Assembly: GCA_023634235.1 (NCBI GenBank)
Contig: JAMKCF010000016.1
Span: 3,743,501-3,807,500 of the forward strand
Source: Pisaster brevispinus
Taxonomy: Eukaryota; Echinodermata; Asteroidea; Forcipulatida; Asteriidae
Direction of reading: 5' to 3'
DNA length: 64,000 bases
The notes below the pieces were generated by a model. It worked only from the letters and a program-made list of their open reading frames with translations, was not told the origin of the DNA and made no database searches. The position numbers were made by a program, and so were the translations under genes. Shown piece by piece: positions 10,779-22,459 of the stretch. Each line of letters begins with the position of its first letter. The stretch's first letter is position 1.

Positions 10779-11015
10779 CACTGTAAACACTGGGGTGTTA
10801 AAATTAACACCATGGGTGTTGTCACATGTAGATACCCAAGAGAGAATCAAAATTAACACAGGGTGTTAAAATAATACAAATGTTAATGTTTTGGCAGAAA
10901 TGAGTAACTTAGAAATGAGTGTTATTTTAACACCCTATAGTTTTTATTTTTTTCTTGGTGTCTATATGTGACAACACCCATGGTGTCAATTTTAACAGCC
11001 CAGTTTTTCCAGTGT
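10779..11015. repeat. TIR MITE (CACTG...CAGTG family)
   Basis: It begins CACTGTAAACACTGGGGTGT and ends as the inverted equivalent (GCCCAGTTTTTCCAGTG), with a long internal palindrome built on AACACCCATGGTGT. A second copy is at 44248-44462. Confidence 0.85.
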
Positions 11016-11019
11016 AGTG

Positions 11020-11190
11020 CACGTAAAAGGGCCCAGAACACTTATTATGGAAGAGTAGAGGTTAACCCCGGTGTTTCTGGTTCACATAGCAAGCACCTTT
11101 GTGTACAGGTTTCCTCAGGCTTGGGAGCTACAGTGACTAAGTTCACTTATGAGGCATCCTTGGTTTCATTACCAGAAATACATAACAATA
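11020..11190 (+). repeat. tRNA-Leu SINE tail, headless
   Basis: It has the same tail as 9650-9795 (AGAACACTTATTATGGAAGA, GGTTCACATAGCAAGCACC, GAGGCATCCTTGGTTTCA). It abuts the MITE to its left. Confidence 0.75.
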
Positions 11191-11839
11191 ATTAAAATGC
11201 ACAAAACACATTTTTTGTTGGATAATGTTCCGATAATAATCACCGGAAAATATGATTTCATGTTTTGTTTTTAAGTTTCACTTTGTGGTTGTATAGTTTT
11301 TAAAATTGTATTAAAGACAAGAAGATCGAATGACAGAAATCTTTCAAAAACTAAAGATGTGATATAATTGGGAGACAAAGCAGAAACCAACCCAGCTCTT
11401 CGGAGCTTGGCTAATTTGTGACCGCAGACGATGTAATTGTTTCACCATAAACAAAGACTGTCTAATTGCATCATGCGTGTGGCACACCAGATAATGGCCA
11501 ACGCTCGTATAACATGAAAAACAATAGCTGTGTGGGAAGACAGTGGGTCAAAACAATGTCTCATTTGCATAATTAGTTACGTCTGGCAAGTGACTGTTTA
11601 CAAGTCTGGGTTTAGTATAGGATCCCGCGTAAGACGTAACCGCTGCTTTGAACACATTTTACAGGTGAAAGGCAAATCATTTATCCATGGTCGAATTAAG
11701 GCTTACAACAGAGGTGGTTATGATTAACCATGGAGGTAGAATTATGCTTTAACATGGTTTCACTGTTGTAATAGATGCATTGTGTTTCAGACTGACGGCC
11801 CTAGGGCCCTACTTTTTGTTCAAACCAAAGTTTAAATGT

Positions 11840-11847
11840 TATAAAAG
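11840..11847 (+). promoter_or_regulatory. Candidate TATA box for Bsx
   Basis: TATAAAAG lies about 760 bp upstream of the Bsx ATG in otherwise non-repetitive sequence. It would place transcription start near 11870 and give a long 5' UTR with upstream ATGs. This is inference from sequence only. Confidence 0.4.
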
Positions 11848-12599
11848 ACCAGTTGCGGAGTGATACACGACGTGCTCTGCGGTCAGTTTGTCCTTGGGAG
11901 GCCCGTGACGTCTGCTATCCAAAGTTGGCGTTGGAACTTCGTTCGTGTTTGAAATTTGAGGCATGTGGGTAGAAATATCTCAAGAGTGTCGCACACATTA
12001 ACTTCTAATGAAAGCTCTCGACAAGAACATCGGCATTTCAACACTTGTAGTTGACGTGGGTTGGAAGGTCCAAGTTCAAGAATTTAGTATTGAACTCACA
12101 AGTCTCAAGTTTTTGGACACCATCATCCGGCTAATTTGAAAGTGCCAGGGTCTGTCACATAGCCTCCTTGGTCCGACCTTCAGAGCTCCTACACCAGTAG
12201 TTGTGAACCATCAACCCCAGCCACACAAGATGACATGAGGGGTCAAGACCAGAGCACAAACAGTCAAAGCCTTTCTGTATCTCTAGAAATATCACGAGAA
12301 ATGTCACCGTGTCAAACTCCTCGACTGCGGCTGTCAGAATTGGGAATATAGAGGATTGTTGTTGAAAATCTTGCGGATGATGGTTTATTTTGGATCAGTG
12401 TGCGGTGGTTCAATGCGGGTACATTATTTTTTGGAGTTGTGCCACCAATGACAAAACTGTGGTACATTTGTAAAACTTTATAAGTTCAACTGACAACTGT
12501 ATTTTAATCTGTTTGGAGACCGGAGCATCTTTGAGCACACTACTTTATAATATCTACTTACCGACAAGTCTTCATTATTTCGTTGCTAACTACGAAAAG

Positions 12600-13032
12600 A
12601 TGGAGTTCTCTGTACCGCGAGGGATTGAACACAGCGCGTTCACCGGCAGGATTCACGCCGTCCAAAACGCGTCTGCTACGGCGCGGCTCCAACCGACTCA
12701 TGGTGCCACCCCGTTCTCCATCGAGGATATTTTGAACCGCTGTGCACCGTGCCTACCAACCCGAGTTCTCCCGTGTAAAACTCCTAGAACCCCGTCAGAC
12801 TCCACTCCCGAGGCCGGAGCGAAAAGTTTACCGAACACACTAGGTGGTGACGATAATGTTGCCCAAAATGGTGTGAAAATTGCCAAATCTGAGACTTGTT
12901 TTTCGTTCACTGCGCTCCCGTCCGTGCCAAAGTGCCTGGGATTCGCCACGTGTACGGCAGCGGCTTGCGTTTGTCGGGAGAGGTGTGTAGACGGCGATAA
13001 CGACCCGTGGCCATTCTTGATTCGAACTCCAG
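12600..13032 (+). CDS. BSX: Bsx exon 1
   Basis: It runs from the chosen ATG to donor CTCCAG|gtaagc and leaves in phase 1. It encodes the EH1-like motif PFSIEDIL and a Pro/Ser/Cys-rich linker. The frame is also open upstream to 12513. Confidence 0.88.
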
Positions 13033-16000
13033 GTAAGCCCGAAGAAGAAACTTTGTTTTCCTTTTCTTTTTCACAGACTCCGGGTGAATTGAAAATAATT
13101 GCTTATAAACGTAGGGTCATAGAATGGTAAATACTCCAAAAATTAATGACCGTAAAAACTTATTTGGTAAGAAGCGCTGCAGCTGTTGACAGTATGCCTA
13201 TAATTTACTTTGAGAAAGGATTCCCTTTGAAGTAATATGGTTTGGATTATTTTTTCATGAAAAAAAAAACCATTTGAATCAGAGGTTGAATGTTTCTCAG
13301 ATTTCTGAGGGTTGGTTTCCGTTCACGAATGCTGTGACCGGAGATGCGGTTGGTACCCGCTGTCACCTCGCTAAACGTGGGTGGATTCGACGTTCTTGTG
13401 AAAATACTGTGACAGCTTTTTGCTATTCCGCCAATTTTTTTATGTGACTTTTATTGTATCTCTCTTTACAATGTTGCCTATAAATCAGCATTACATTGGC
13501 AAAAACCAATCCACGACCCTATCCATTTAAAACGTCATTCCTTCACATCCCCTAAGTTTAGTAATGTCATGTAACTTTGAAGTTGCCGCCATGTTTTCAA
13601 GAACACGTCGACTCTGTATGTAATTCAGGAAGTCAAGGAAGTCATCTACGTTGAATGTGCTTTCATACAATTTGCACATAATAAATCGAAATAGACCTAA
13701 ATGGAAGCATTCAAGAGACAACAAATCAGTCATAATTATGACGTACACGTCATAATTATTATGACTTTGTATTTATGACTTACTATCATAAATGTGATTT
13801 TGATAATAATAGCGTACATTTATAATGCGCCATGTATGTCATAAATGACACTCCTGGCGCCGAAGTATTAAAAATTGGTGAAGCTTGATGTTAAGAACAA
13901 TTTTATGAGACCACAATACCTTGTAAACTGTCAAGGTGAGATGGCGCATATTGCTGCCAGACCAGCCAGAAACACCGGGGCAAACTCCTTCTCTTTTACG
14001 ATAAATGTCTTGGTTCTTTTACGTGCATTACACAACACAGGGGACCGACGGCTTTACATCCCATCCATAGGACGAAGCAATAATGGTAGTGTTTTGCTAA
14101 AAGACACAAGTGTCAAGACCGGAACTCGAACTCTGCTGATCAGAAACACAAGAGCTTGAGTCCGGTGCGCTAGACCGCTCGGCCACGAGGACTTAACTGG
14201 CACAAGTCATGACCAGTAGTAAATCATATGAGTTAAACATGTCAGATTTATGACTTATATCTAATTCGTAATTATGAGATATAAGAGACTAGATTTTACC
14301 AATCAAATTTCAACAAAATTACAGGGAGGAAAACTTCACACTTATGACTAAAATAGTAACTAAACTCAAAATAAATAAGGATGAATAGTCAAATTAGTTC
14401 GAGTGATTTCGTTCAGGTTGATCTTTAAGAGGATTGAGAACTACTTTAGAGGTCTTCTGAATCTGACTGTTTACACTATCAGGCAATCCCAGCTATAGTT
14501 GGGCTGTCCCAACTGTAACACTCAAGTTTGGGACTGGTCCCAACTATGTATGCCTATAGTTGGGACGATCAGTAATTGGGATGAAACAGACATACATACC
14601 AGACAGAAGCACAGGAGGTTGGGGGGTTTGGGGCTTCCTCGTGATCCCTCAAGAGCTGCATTAAGTCAATGATTGGTAGAGCTGACAAGTGACTCTAACA
14701 GAACTTGATATCTTCAATACTACACTTCACAATGTACTTTTGTGTCATACGAAAGAACAAGTGATGATGTAATTTCAAGCGGTCTCTGAAAGTCTCAAAT
14801 ATGACACTCAAACAATAAACACGACTTCAAAGCTCTGCGTTTGAAAGTTTCCGGTGTGCAAATGTTTCCGGCGCGCAGGACCGCCTTGGTAGACGACCCC
14901 GTCGCTGACCCGAGGCGACCCTTCGCTTTGCTAAAATCCCCCGGTGACAGCTCGGCTTGAGTGGGCTGGTGGTGGTCCCCGTACGCCGGTGTATCACTAC
15001 GGTGGTGGATACTTCACAAAAGGCACGTCAGTCCCTTTTTCTGGTGGCTGTTTATTGGGAAACGGAAATGCATTTGTATAAGGAGTTAATGTTTGATTTT
15101 CTAGACAGTTTGACAGATCTTTGGCGCGAATACCACTTGCAATTGTTGTTTTGATTTGTCTCCAAGTTCGCCTTTCATCATCATTCTTCTTTATCCAATG
15201 ACGTGTCGTAGCCCTGCGTGAGCACCGTAATCAAGCTCTGGTGTTTCTGGTCTAAAGAGTGTGGGTTCGAGTCCCGGTCTCATGTCCTTGAGCAAGATAC
15301 TTTACCATAATTTCTTTGTTCTTCGGATGGTACATTAAGCAGTAGGTCCCGTGTACTAGGATTGCATGGAGTGTACGTAAAAAGAGAACCCAGAAAACTT
15401 ACATTCGTGGGAGAGTATAGGGGCTAACCCCGGTGTTTCTGGTTCACATAACAAGTCCCCTTGTTTACAGATTTCATCAGGCTTGCAAGCTACAGTGATT
15501 AAGTTCACCTATGAGGCACCCTTGGATTTATAATTCCAGAAATATAATAGTTATAACAGTTAATACTTGTTTCCTTTTCTTTGTATTTCTGTTTATACAC
15601 TTTTCTTGCCCTTTTCCATTTTTTTTTTTAAATAAACAAACAGGCCTATACAACCAAATTGTCAATAATGCTTCAAATTTTAACTTCAGTGAAAACAATC
15701 AAAATAGTTCAGGTTTTATCAGGATTTGTTCCTGTCGAGCTTGTTTCGATTGCAGCAATCAGTTTAAGCAGCTGTGTTGTCTTTGGGTACTCGCTGATAA
15801 TGCCATTTTGGATTGCATTGGTAATAAAAACACTGAACTGACCAATAACTGCCAGATTTAAAGGTATTCTACAGGATTGGTAAGGATAAAAATCAATTGT
15901 TTTGTGTCTGAAATATTTCCCTCTGAAATGAAGTCATGTTTGAGAAAACTGTATCTGAAAACCTTAAACGCAACAACAAAAACGCAGCCGCTGATTTCAG

Positions 16001-18670
16001 TTGTTACAACCAAAATTAAGGACGTTTTGTTCACATGCTGAAAATTGTGCGTGGTTTTTCGCTATTTTCTCCTGACTTACACAACGGATTAAGCCCAGAT
16101 TATTACCTTTTTTTAATTTCATGGTTCACACAAAACATAAACACTGCGACTGTTTTGTCAGCTCTACCAATCCTGTTTTAATACCTTTGAACTCGTGAAG
16201 CTTTGTCACTTTTTCCAGATACAGGACCAATATTTTAAAGAAATTACCAGACACAAAACAAAGACACCATTATTTTCTGATCTCGATTCCCACAGCTGGA
16301 TACTGCATACCGTCTCTCTTCCCTTCCGACACCGCGTCAGGGACCCTGCGTAACAGGCGACGGAAGGCACGCACCGTGTTTGTCGACTCACAGCTACGGG
16401 GGCTAGAGGAGCGTTTCCAGGCGCAGAAATATCTCTCGACGCCGGAGAGAATCGAGCTGGCCGTGATGCTTGGTCTGTCGGAAACACAGGTAAAATTGAA
16501 GTCAGATAACAACCAATGTTAAGTGACTTATTTCAATATTGATTGTAAATGTGTTATACAGGATTGTATAGCAGACAAAATAGTCGCATGTTCATGTTTT
16601 GTGTGATCAACCATGGGGGGCCTATACATGAAATAATAAACCAGTGATAATTTTGGCTTAACCCGTTGTGTGAGCCAGGAGAAAAAAACATGCACATCTT
16701 TCAGCATGTACAGGTATATATAAACACATTAACCTTAATTTTGTTTGTAACAACCGAAAGTTAGTTACGTTTGTTGGGGGTGTTTGTTTGTTTGTTTGGG
16801 TTTTTTTCGGGGGGGGGGGGTTCAGTTGTCGAATACGAGGGAAATATTTCGCAGACAAAAAAATGGTTCTATAATATGGTTCATAATCAGAAAACTTTCA
16901 GACTGAAATTAAACTATGATGCTTTTTATCCTTACCAATATTGTATACGTTTAACGTGGTCAGCCTCAACCGTCAAGTTTTGATTGTCATCACCAACATT
17001 TAAAACTGGTTGGGAGAGAGTTTAACACACATAAATTACATTTGATTGTTGATGTGGTCGGCTTTAGCCATCAAATAATGATCATCGATTAATCATAACC
17101 GACTTAAACCAATCTAAAACTGACTGTGAGAGTTACATTTTGATTGATAGCGTGGTCAGCTTAACCTTCAAGTTTTGATTATATACCGCAACAACTAAAA
17201 CTCGTTTTGAGACAGTTAAAAAGCAAATCTTTCAGAGTTAGCTGTTGAAATGATATGTTGGCTTTAAACGTCAAACGTAACCATCCCATTATAACCAGCG
17301 CAAACCATCATGAACCAAAGTAACGAAATATTTCTTTGTGGCGTCACATTATCAACAATGTAGTCGAATAAAACACGCAAACTACAATTGCATACAAAAT
17401 CTTAAAACTTCTTAAGCACAGAGCCAAGAAGTTATTCCACATAAAATGAAGGTCCCATACACGCCAAATACTTTTCGACTATGCAAGTCATTAATTTGAA
17501 GGCAATTGTCTGAATATTTGTGAGGCAATGAGAGCAGCTCATCAAGGAAAATTGTTGAACACGATTCTGGCATGGCAATGTTTTGCAGCAATTACGAAGT
17601 CTAGCTGCAGTGAGAAACGCTAATCTACCCACTGACCCGTTATGACAGTTTCTAATGAAGTCCGTTAGCTGCCCTTCCCACCACATGGCTGTCCCTTCTG
17701 ACGTTTCAGTTTAGGTTAAACATGGGTCGAGTCCTTGTTTTGTTTACTGCATTTTTAATTGCAGTAAAAATAGTTGTGAACTGAGCTTGTGACATTTTCA
17801 ATTACGGTGTTGTTAGAGTTGCGTAGTCCAATTCTCGCCAAAGGAAATTTTTGTGAATGTTTTCTGTGGTTTTATCTGAACAAATTCTTACCTCCTGATG
17901 CTCTCTCTCTTCCTGTAAGACGAGACCTTTACGTCCCCTAATGGAGTACTGACTATACTTGTCGTCACATTTGGGTACGAGCTTCTGCCTGTCATTTATC
18001 TTTATTTGATAGAGTGCAGAAGCTATTGTTAATCTTAGTATTGAAGGGTTTGGATCAACGTTACAACCTCTATCCCACAGATATTTTCATGGTAAATGTG
18101 CCACCAGTGTGCCCAACCTGGTTCCTCCATCGGGGTGTTTAAGCGCGATACAAGGCTTTCTGCTTGTTCTCACCCATATACTGTTGCTTTGCTGAGATGT
18201 CGAACATAGAGCCATTCCAACAGCTTTATTCCACGTGCTACATCTCTTTGAAACTCTTTGCCTCTTGCATATTTTAAACCCGTAGGCCTAAGGCGCTACA
18301 TAAACAGGTCTCGTAATTAAAAAAAAAATCAAAAACTTGTCTGATTTTTTTTGGTACTAATTGCTTTTATAAGGTGCCGTAGAGTGCTAAAGGCTTATAA
18401 AACTAGCTATAATTTTTCTTCTTCATTTGGTGTGGACATTAATATGAGTTTGAATTGAATTTACTTGGATTGTTGAAGACAATTATTCTTTTCTTTTACA
18501 TTCAGGTCAAGACGTGGTTTCAGAACCGACGAATGAAACAGAAGAAGGATTCAACCGGGATGACGGAGATTAAAGACCGGGACGCCAGCAGCTCAACCAA
18601 GGGTCAACCTACGGGGAAGAAACGAGGCAAAGTCACCGTTGATGACTCAGACATCATAGCTATAAACTAG
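12600..18670 (+). CDS. BSX: Bsx homeobox transcription factor, complete, three exons
   Basis: Exons 12600-13032, 16296-16489 and 18506-18670 join in phase to 263 residues (human BSX, as I remember it, is about 230). The homeodomain is residues 166-225: it starts RRKARTVF, contains YLSTPERIELA and LGLSETQ, and ends VKTWFQNRRMKQKK, nearly the BSX consensus. W48, F49, Q50, N51 and R53 are all present. An EH1-like motif PFSIEDIL near residues 38-45 matches the conserved N-terminal motif (FFIEDIL) of BSX and would recruit Groucho. GYCIPSLFP before the homeodomain matches the vertebrate PVPALFP block. Bsx/bsh is a nuclear neural and hypothalamic-type regulator. The ATG at 12600 has good context (AAAAGATGG); an in-frame ATG at 12513 would add 29 residues. 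The second intron splits the homeodomain between positions 44 and 45, a classical site. The C-terminus is basic and short. Confidence 0.92.
14010..14195 (-). repeat. tRNA-Leu-headed SINE
   Basis: The minus strand reads GGCCGAGCGGTCTAG (A-box region), GACTCAAGCTC, a B box and then the family body (TGTGTAATGCACGTAAAAGA). It is inserted in Bsx intron 1. Confidence 0.8.
14482..14582. repeat. GGGAC/GTCCC palindromic repeat
   Basis: Repeated TAGTTGGGAC and GTCCCAACT blocks face each other over about 100 bp. Related copies lie at 42361-42470 and 42650-42708. Confidence 0.7.
15210..15545 (+). repeat. tRNA-Leu-headed SINE, fullest copy
   Basis: It runs from AATCAAGCTCTGGTGTTTC through the B box (GTGGGTTCGAGTCCCGG) and the body (GTACGTAAAAAGAGAACCC) to the tail (CTATGAGGCACCCTTGGA). 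It defines the family body and tail seen headless elsewhere. Confidence 0.85.
15858..16190. repeat. TTAA MITE, family 2 (CAGGATTGGTA)
   Basis: The left end reads TTAAAGGTATTCTACAGGAT and the right end CCAATCCTGTTTTAATACCT, which is inverted. Internal blocks AAATATTTCCCTCTGAAATG and GTTGTTACAACC mark the family. Other copies: 16553-16948, 23870-24140 with 24515-24720, 27955-28095 (deleted), 32590-32821 and 51152-51458. It ends 106 bp before Bsx exon 2. Confidence 0.88.
16296..16489 (+). CDS. BSX: Bsx exon 2 (homeodomain helices 1-2)
   Basis: Acceptor ATTCCCACAG ends at 16295 and the donor ACACAG|gtaaaa follows 16489. It enters in phase 1 and leaves in phase 0. It encodes homeodomain positions 1-44, including RRKARTVF and YLSTPERIELA. 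Confidence 0.93.
16490..18505 (+). other. Bsx intron 2
   Basis: It holds a reverse TTAA MITE copy (16553-16948) and a degenerate run of short related blocks (16980-17300, e.g. GTGGTCGGCTTTAGCC). No exon-like sequence is seen in the remainder. Confidence 0.6.
16553..16948. repeat. TTAA MITE, family 2, reverse copy
   Basis: It reads the family in reverse: TATACAGGATTGTATAGCAG at the left, TTATCCTTACCAATATTGTA at the right, and TTGTAACAACCGAAAG inside. A homopolymer-rich G/T stretch (16765-16820) interrupts it. Confidence 0.8.
18506..18670 (+). CDS. BSX: Bsx exon 3 (homeodomain helix 3 and C-terminus)
   Basis: Acceptor TTACATTCAG ends at 18505. It opens with VKTWFQNRRMKQKK, the DNA-recognition helix, followed by a short S/T/K/D-rich tail, and stops at TAG 18668-18670. 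Confidence 0.93.
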   Translation, partial: VKTWFQNRRMKQKKDSTGMTEIKDRDASSSTKGQPTGKKRGKVTVDDSDIIAIN

Positions 18671-19492
18671 ATACAGTGTCGTCTACAGAAAGCCTAATCG
18701 TCAAAGAACTGTGCTGATCTCGTCCAAATACTTAGGGCATTATGTAGTAGCTGTGGGATGTAATAGGTCTTGTGCATCTACATACATCACAGATCGCCCA
18801 CGTGCTTTTCAAAATGCCAATTTGGTGATCACGTCCACATAAGAAAAGTAAACGAGGTTGATGTTCATCGTGAATATTTGTCAGATTCAATGAGAACGTT
18901 GTTATCATGGCACCCTTGTCCCCTAAGGAATGAGTGTACCCAAGCTTTACTTTGATAATAATGATTTATATTTTGAGTTAAAAGAAGTCTTTATTCTCAA
19001 CACGTGCGTCAGCCTTATCCACAACTACATAACGCATTAACGTAACGCAAAAGCTACTGTTCTGTTCAAAATTGCGTCTTGCGTCAGAAAAATTGTAACA
19101 GTTACACACAACTCAAATACGCACTGGTCATCTGCACTGATGGTCACAGAAAGAATGCACTGGTCGATGATGTCATGTGCACAAGGTCTATGCTCAGGGT
19201 TAGACGCATATAGCCACAGCCGCAAAGTGGACATGGCTTACAGCTTTAAGCCACTAGAAAGAGAAGATGACTATTGTAATGATTTTGGCATCAGAGTTAC
19301 GTGGAGTTATGTAGTTATTTTTAAGTTGGGGAAAGGAGAATAAGTAACTTTTCAAAGTTAACTTCAGATAATATGTTTACTTTCTTTGCATGTGTACTAT
19401 TAAATGCATATTCAATCTAATCCTGTATTGAAGTTTTCTACAAATAAACATAAACAAAGCTGGGAAGGTCTTATCAAAAGATAGTGGTCGTT

Positions 19493-19624
19493 GTCTCGTT
19501 GTCTCGTTGTCTCGTTGTCTCGTTGTCTCGTTTTCGTCGTTCAGTTTCGTTGTTGTTATTGTTGTTGTGGCTGTTGTTCTTGTCTTCTTTGTTATCGTCA
19601 TGTTGTTGTTGTTTTTGGGTTTTT

Positions 19625-19720
<96 letters not shown>
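19493..19720. repeat. GTCTCGTT minisatellite and (CTG)n microsatellite
   Basis: Five copies of GTCTCGTT (19493-19532) are followed by GTT-rich sequence, then mixed CTG/TTG triplets from 19627, and a pure CTG run of about 16 units ending near 19717. Confidence 0.95.
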
Positions 19721-20539
19721 TTGTGGTGGTGATGTTGTTTTGATGTTGTTTTGATATTGTTGTTTTGATGTTGTTGTTTTGATGTTGCAATTTGTCTCGA
19801 GCTATCTCGAGGCACACTGTAGGTTTTCCCAGACAATTTCGGCAAAATAAGCGGCCAACGAAACGCCGAATTTAACATTTCGCGCAAAGTTAAAATCTCC
19901 TCAAAACAGTAATTCAATTTCACTGAATATGTAAGCAATTGCTCCTTAACTACATTCGATTTACAAGGATAATCGTTCAATTTAACAATCCCCTCGAACA
20001 GCATTCAAATTTGCAGCAGCTTTTTGCAGAACAAAATGCGCATACTTGGCTAAATCGAATTCTGATTTCGCAAAGCTAAAATGAGCGCCTTATATATATG
20101 AAGTTGAATTGGATATACAATGTAGTGCTATATAAATTCACATGCCTCAAAGTGAAATTTACGGATTCAACTGAAGAGGCAAAATCGCTCTAAATCGAAA
20201 CCCATTTTCCCGTTTCAACTTTATCAACATGCAAAACGCAACATAGCCTATGACCCATGTTGTTTTCGTAATTGCCTTGCCCACTACACATTGTAGGGTG
20301 GCTTTTTGAACTAATGTTTCATGTAAACTGCAACAAGTTCCTATTCGATGAGTTGGGTATCTCGCATTCCACCACTAATCCCATAATCCGGCGAGCAGTT
20401 CTAGTGTTGCGTAATGCAATACTGGACTATACGAAACACATGTTGCATCAACTGACCACCGATCGTTCACATTGTGGCGGTTTTGACTACTTGGGTGGGA
20501 GGAGCAGTTGTGGTGGGGGTTAAGATTCTAGACAAAAAC

Positions 20540-20660
20540 CCACCCAACAAACAAACACACATACACCCCAACAAACAAACAAACAAACAAACAAACAAAC
20601 AAACAAACAAGCACCCCAGCAAATAAACAAACACCCCCAACACCCCCAACCAAACAAACA
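20540..20660. repeat. AAAC/CAAA microsatellite
   Basis: About ten AAAC units lie near 20570-20610, flanked by CACCCC-interrupted versions of the same tetramer. Confidence 0.95.
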
Positions 20661-20774
20661 ATTATCCCTATCTGTGGTGTTTTAGCTTTGCCCCTACGCC
20701 CTTTACTGGATGCAAACGACGGGGCCTATGTAGCCTGGTGCTCGGTCGCCCCATCGGTATCATCCTCTGATCTT

Positions 20775-20965
20775 AGTCAGGTTGGTTCAGTGGTTTCTGC
20801 CCCTGCCTTTCGCCTCTGTGGACCCCGGTACACCCAAACTGGAGCCTTGCATATGTAGATTGGGTTTTCAGTCCCTATTTGACTGCGTGGATTTTCCCTA
20901 TAGGGGTTTTCCTAACCACGTCAAAAACTTAAATTTTATTCATGTATTCAACTTGCAAAAGTTGG
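20775..20965 (-). repeat. tRNA-Asn composite SINE, distal part, reverse
   Basis: TTCAGTGGTTTCTGCCCCTG and CGTGGATTTTCCCTATAGGG are reverse versions of the body at 9120-9410. The Asn head is absent. Confidence 0.65.
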
Positions 20966-21810
20966 TGTGATGTTTCCATTAGGACGCTTTGCCGACTACA
21001 TAATTCAGATCTCAAAGTTGTGACAGAATAACTTCCAACAGAGGGCGCTATGAGTGCATTATGTAGACAGTGCCGTTCGTCGGTCGCTTATAGTATGCTT
21101 CAATCAAAGGTGCTGGGACGGAATGAAGTATTCATGGACCGCGGAGGAAGCCTTCGTCCATGATTGGACCGTTCCATCTGACTAGCCCCTGTCAACTCGC
21201 TGCCTGTCTACGAAAGATTCGATAAATATTAAGCTCTATTGTGTAAATCCGTTGCAAATAGTTATCGCCATTCTCTGCATTGTTCTAAAAAGAGCTCAAT
21301 CGCTACATTCTTACAATTTTTGGTATAAAACGTTCGCATATTTTCCATGAAGCCCCCATGCTTTATCATACCGTGCGGGTACATGTCAACTTTATGTTAC
21401 ATCATGGAGATATTTCTACCTCAATGGGTACATGAGCGTAAATGCACATGGCATGGCATTGTCAGAAGAGAGGGGACAGTAGAACACAGGAACACAGAAG
21501 GAACAATGCTGTCTTCACATTGGAATCCTTTGTATGTGTATGTCCTCACATTTTTTTCGTGCGCTTAGTCTATGGTGAGTGTGAAGTAAAAGGGATTTAT
21601 AAAGGAAAGTCCTCACATTGATAGCAATAAATTGGTGTATATATTTGTGCATGTACGTGTTGCAACTACGCATTACTTCGATCATGGAGGTAGAATTTCT
21701 ACCTCCATGCTTCGATCAGCAGTACAGTTCACTCCCATCATACATCACTACATCCTGAGCAAGGGGTGTACAAGCTCATCAGCCCACCCCAGCGGCTTGG
21801 ATGAGACCGG

Positions 21811-22459
21811 TAGGCCTAGTCTTGGTGCAAGACGTTTCTCGTTTACCTTTCACGCACAGCGCGGCCGACCCACTCATTCACCTCAACAATAGCGCCCGCC
21901 ACGAACCTGTGTATAGCTCCATAGTATAGCGCACAAACCGCCCGTATACACTAACCTAGACTGTTTCCCTGTCCTTATCCGCAAGGATAAGGACAGACAC
22001 CGGTGTATTAATCCGGCGCTTTTATTGTGTGTATGTAGTGTTGTTCTGTCGTCCGTGTGAATGGATGGGAGGTCAAAGGTGCGTTTGTCAGGATCCCTCC
22101 AAACGCTCAAAACCGGTGTCCCAGGGATTTCTGTCCGCCGGAGATTCGGTCCCCCATATGGGAAATTAACATGGGCTGACAGAGGATGATTCAAAAGAGG
22201 GCGCTATCAGAAGAAGTTTGTACACAGTTTACCGTATGGGGGACCGAATCTCCGGGGGGACAGAATCTCCTGCCACACCGGTCTCTGGCGTTATTCACGA
22301 GCCTCGAAGTGTGACGTCAGATGCTCGGGCTAACATTAACCTGACTTGGCCCAAGTCAGGTGTTCGTGGCGGGCGCTGTTTGTGAGTTGAATGAGCGGGT
22401 CGGCCGCGCTGTGCGTGAAAGGGAAACGAGAAACGTCTTGCACCAAGACTAGGTAGGCC
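21811..22459. repeat. Foldback element with ~97 bp terminal inverted repeats
   Basis: The left arm (21811-21907) and right arm (about 22363-22459) are near-identical inverted copies (blocks CTAGTCTTGGTGCAAGACGT and CAGCGCGGCCGACCC). Nested inside are a second inverted pair (GGAGATTCGGTCCCCCATA at about 22138 against 22230-22250) and short perfect palindromes (GTCCTTATCC/GGATAAGGAC; CCTGACTTGGCCCAAGTCAG). No ORF of note is present. Confidence 0.85.

Larger units (their letters stand above)
13033..16295 (+). other. Bsx intron 1
   Basis: No exon is seen. It holds a run of TCATAATTATGAC-type short palindromes (13735-13850), a reverse tRNA-Leu SINE (14010-14195), a GGGAC palindromic repeat (14482-14582), a CpG-rich patch (14840-15010), a full tRNA-Leu SINE (15210-15545) and a TTAA MITE (15858-16190). 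Confidence 0.7.

Noticed and set aside
19377..20004. Poly-Ala/poly-Ser minus-strand and poly-Leu/poly-Cys plus-strand frames
   Set aside because: They are simply the CTG microsatellite read in different frames; there is no start context, splice signal or conserved block.
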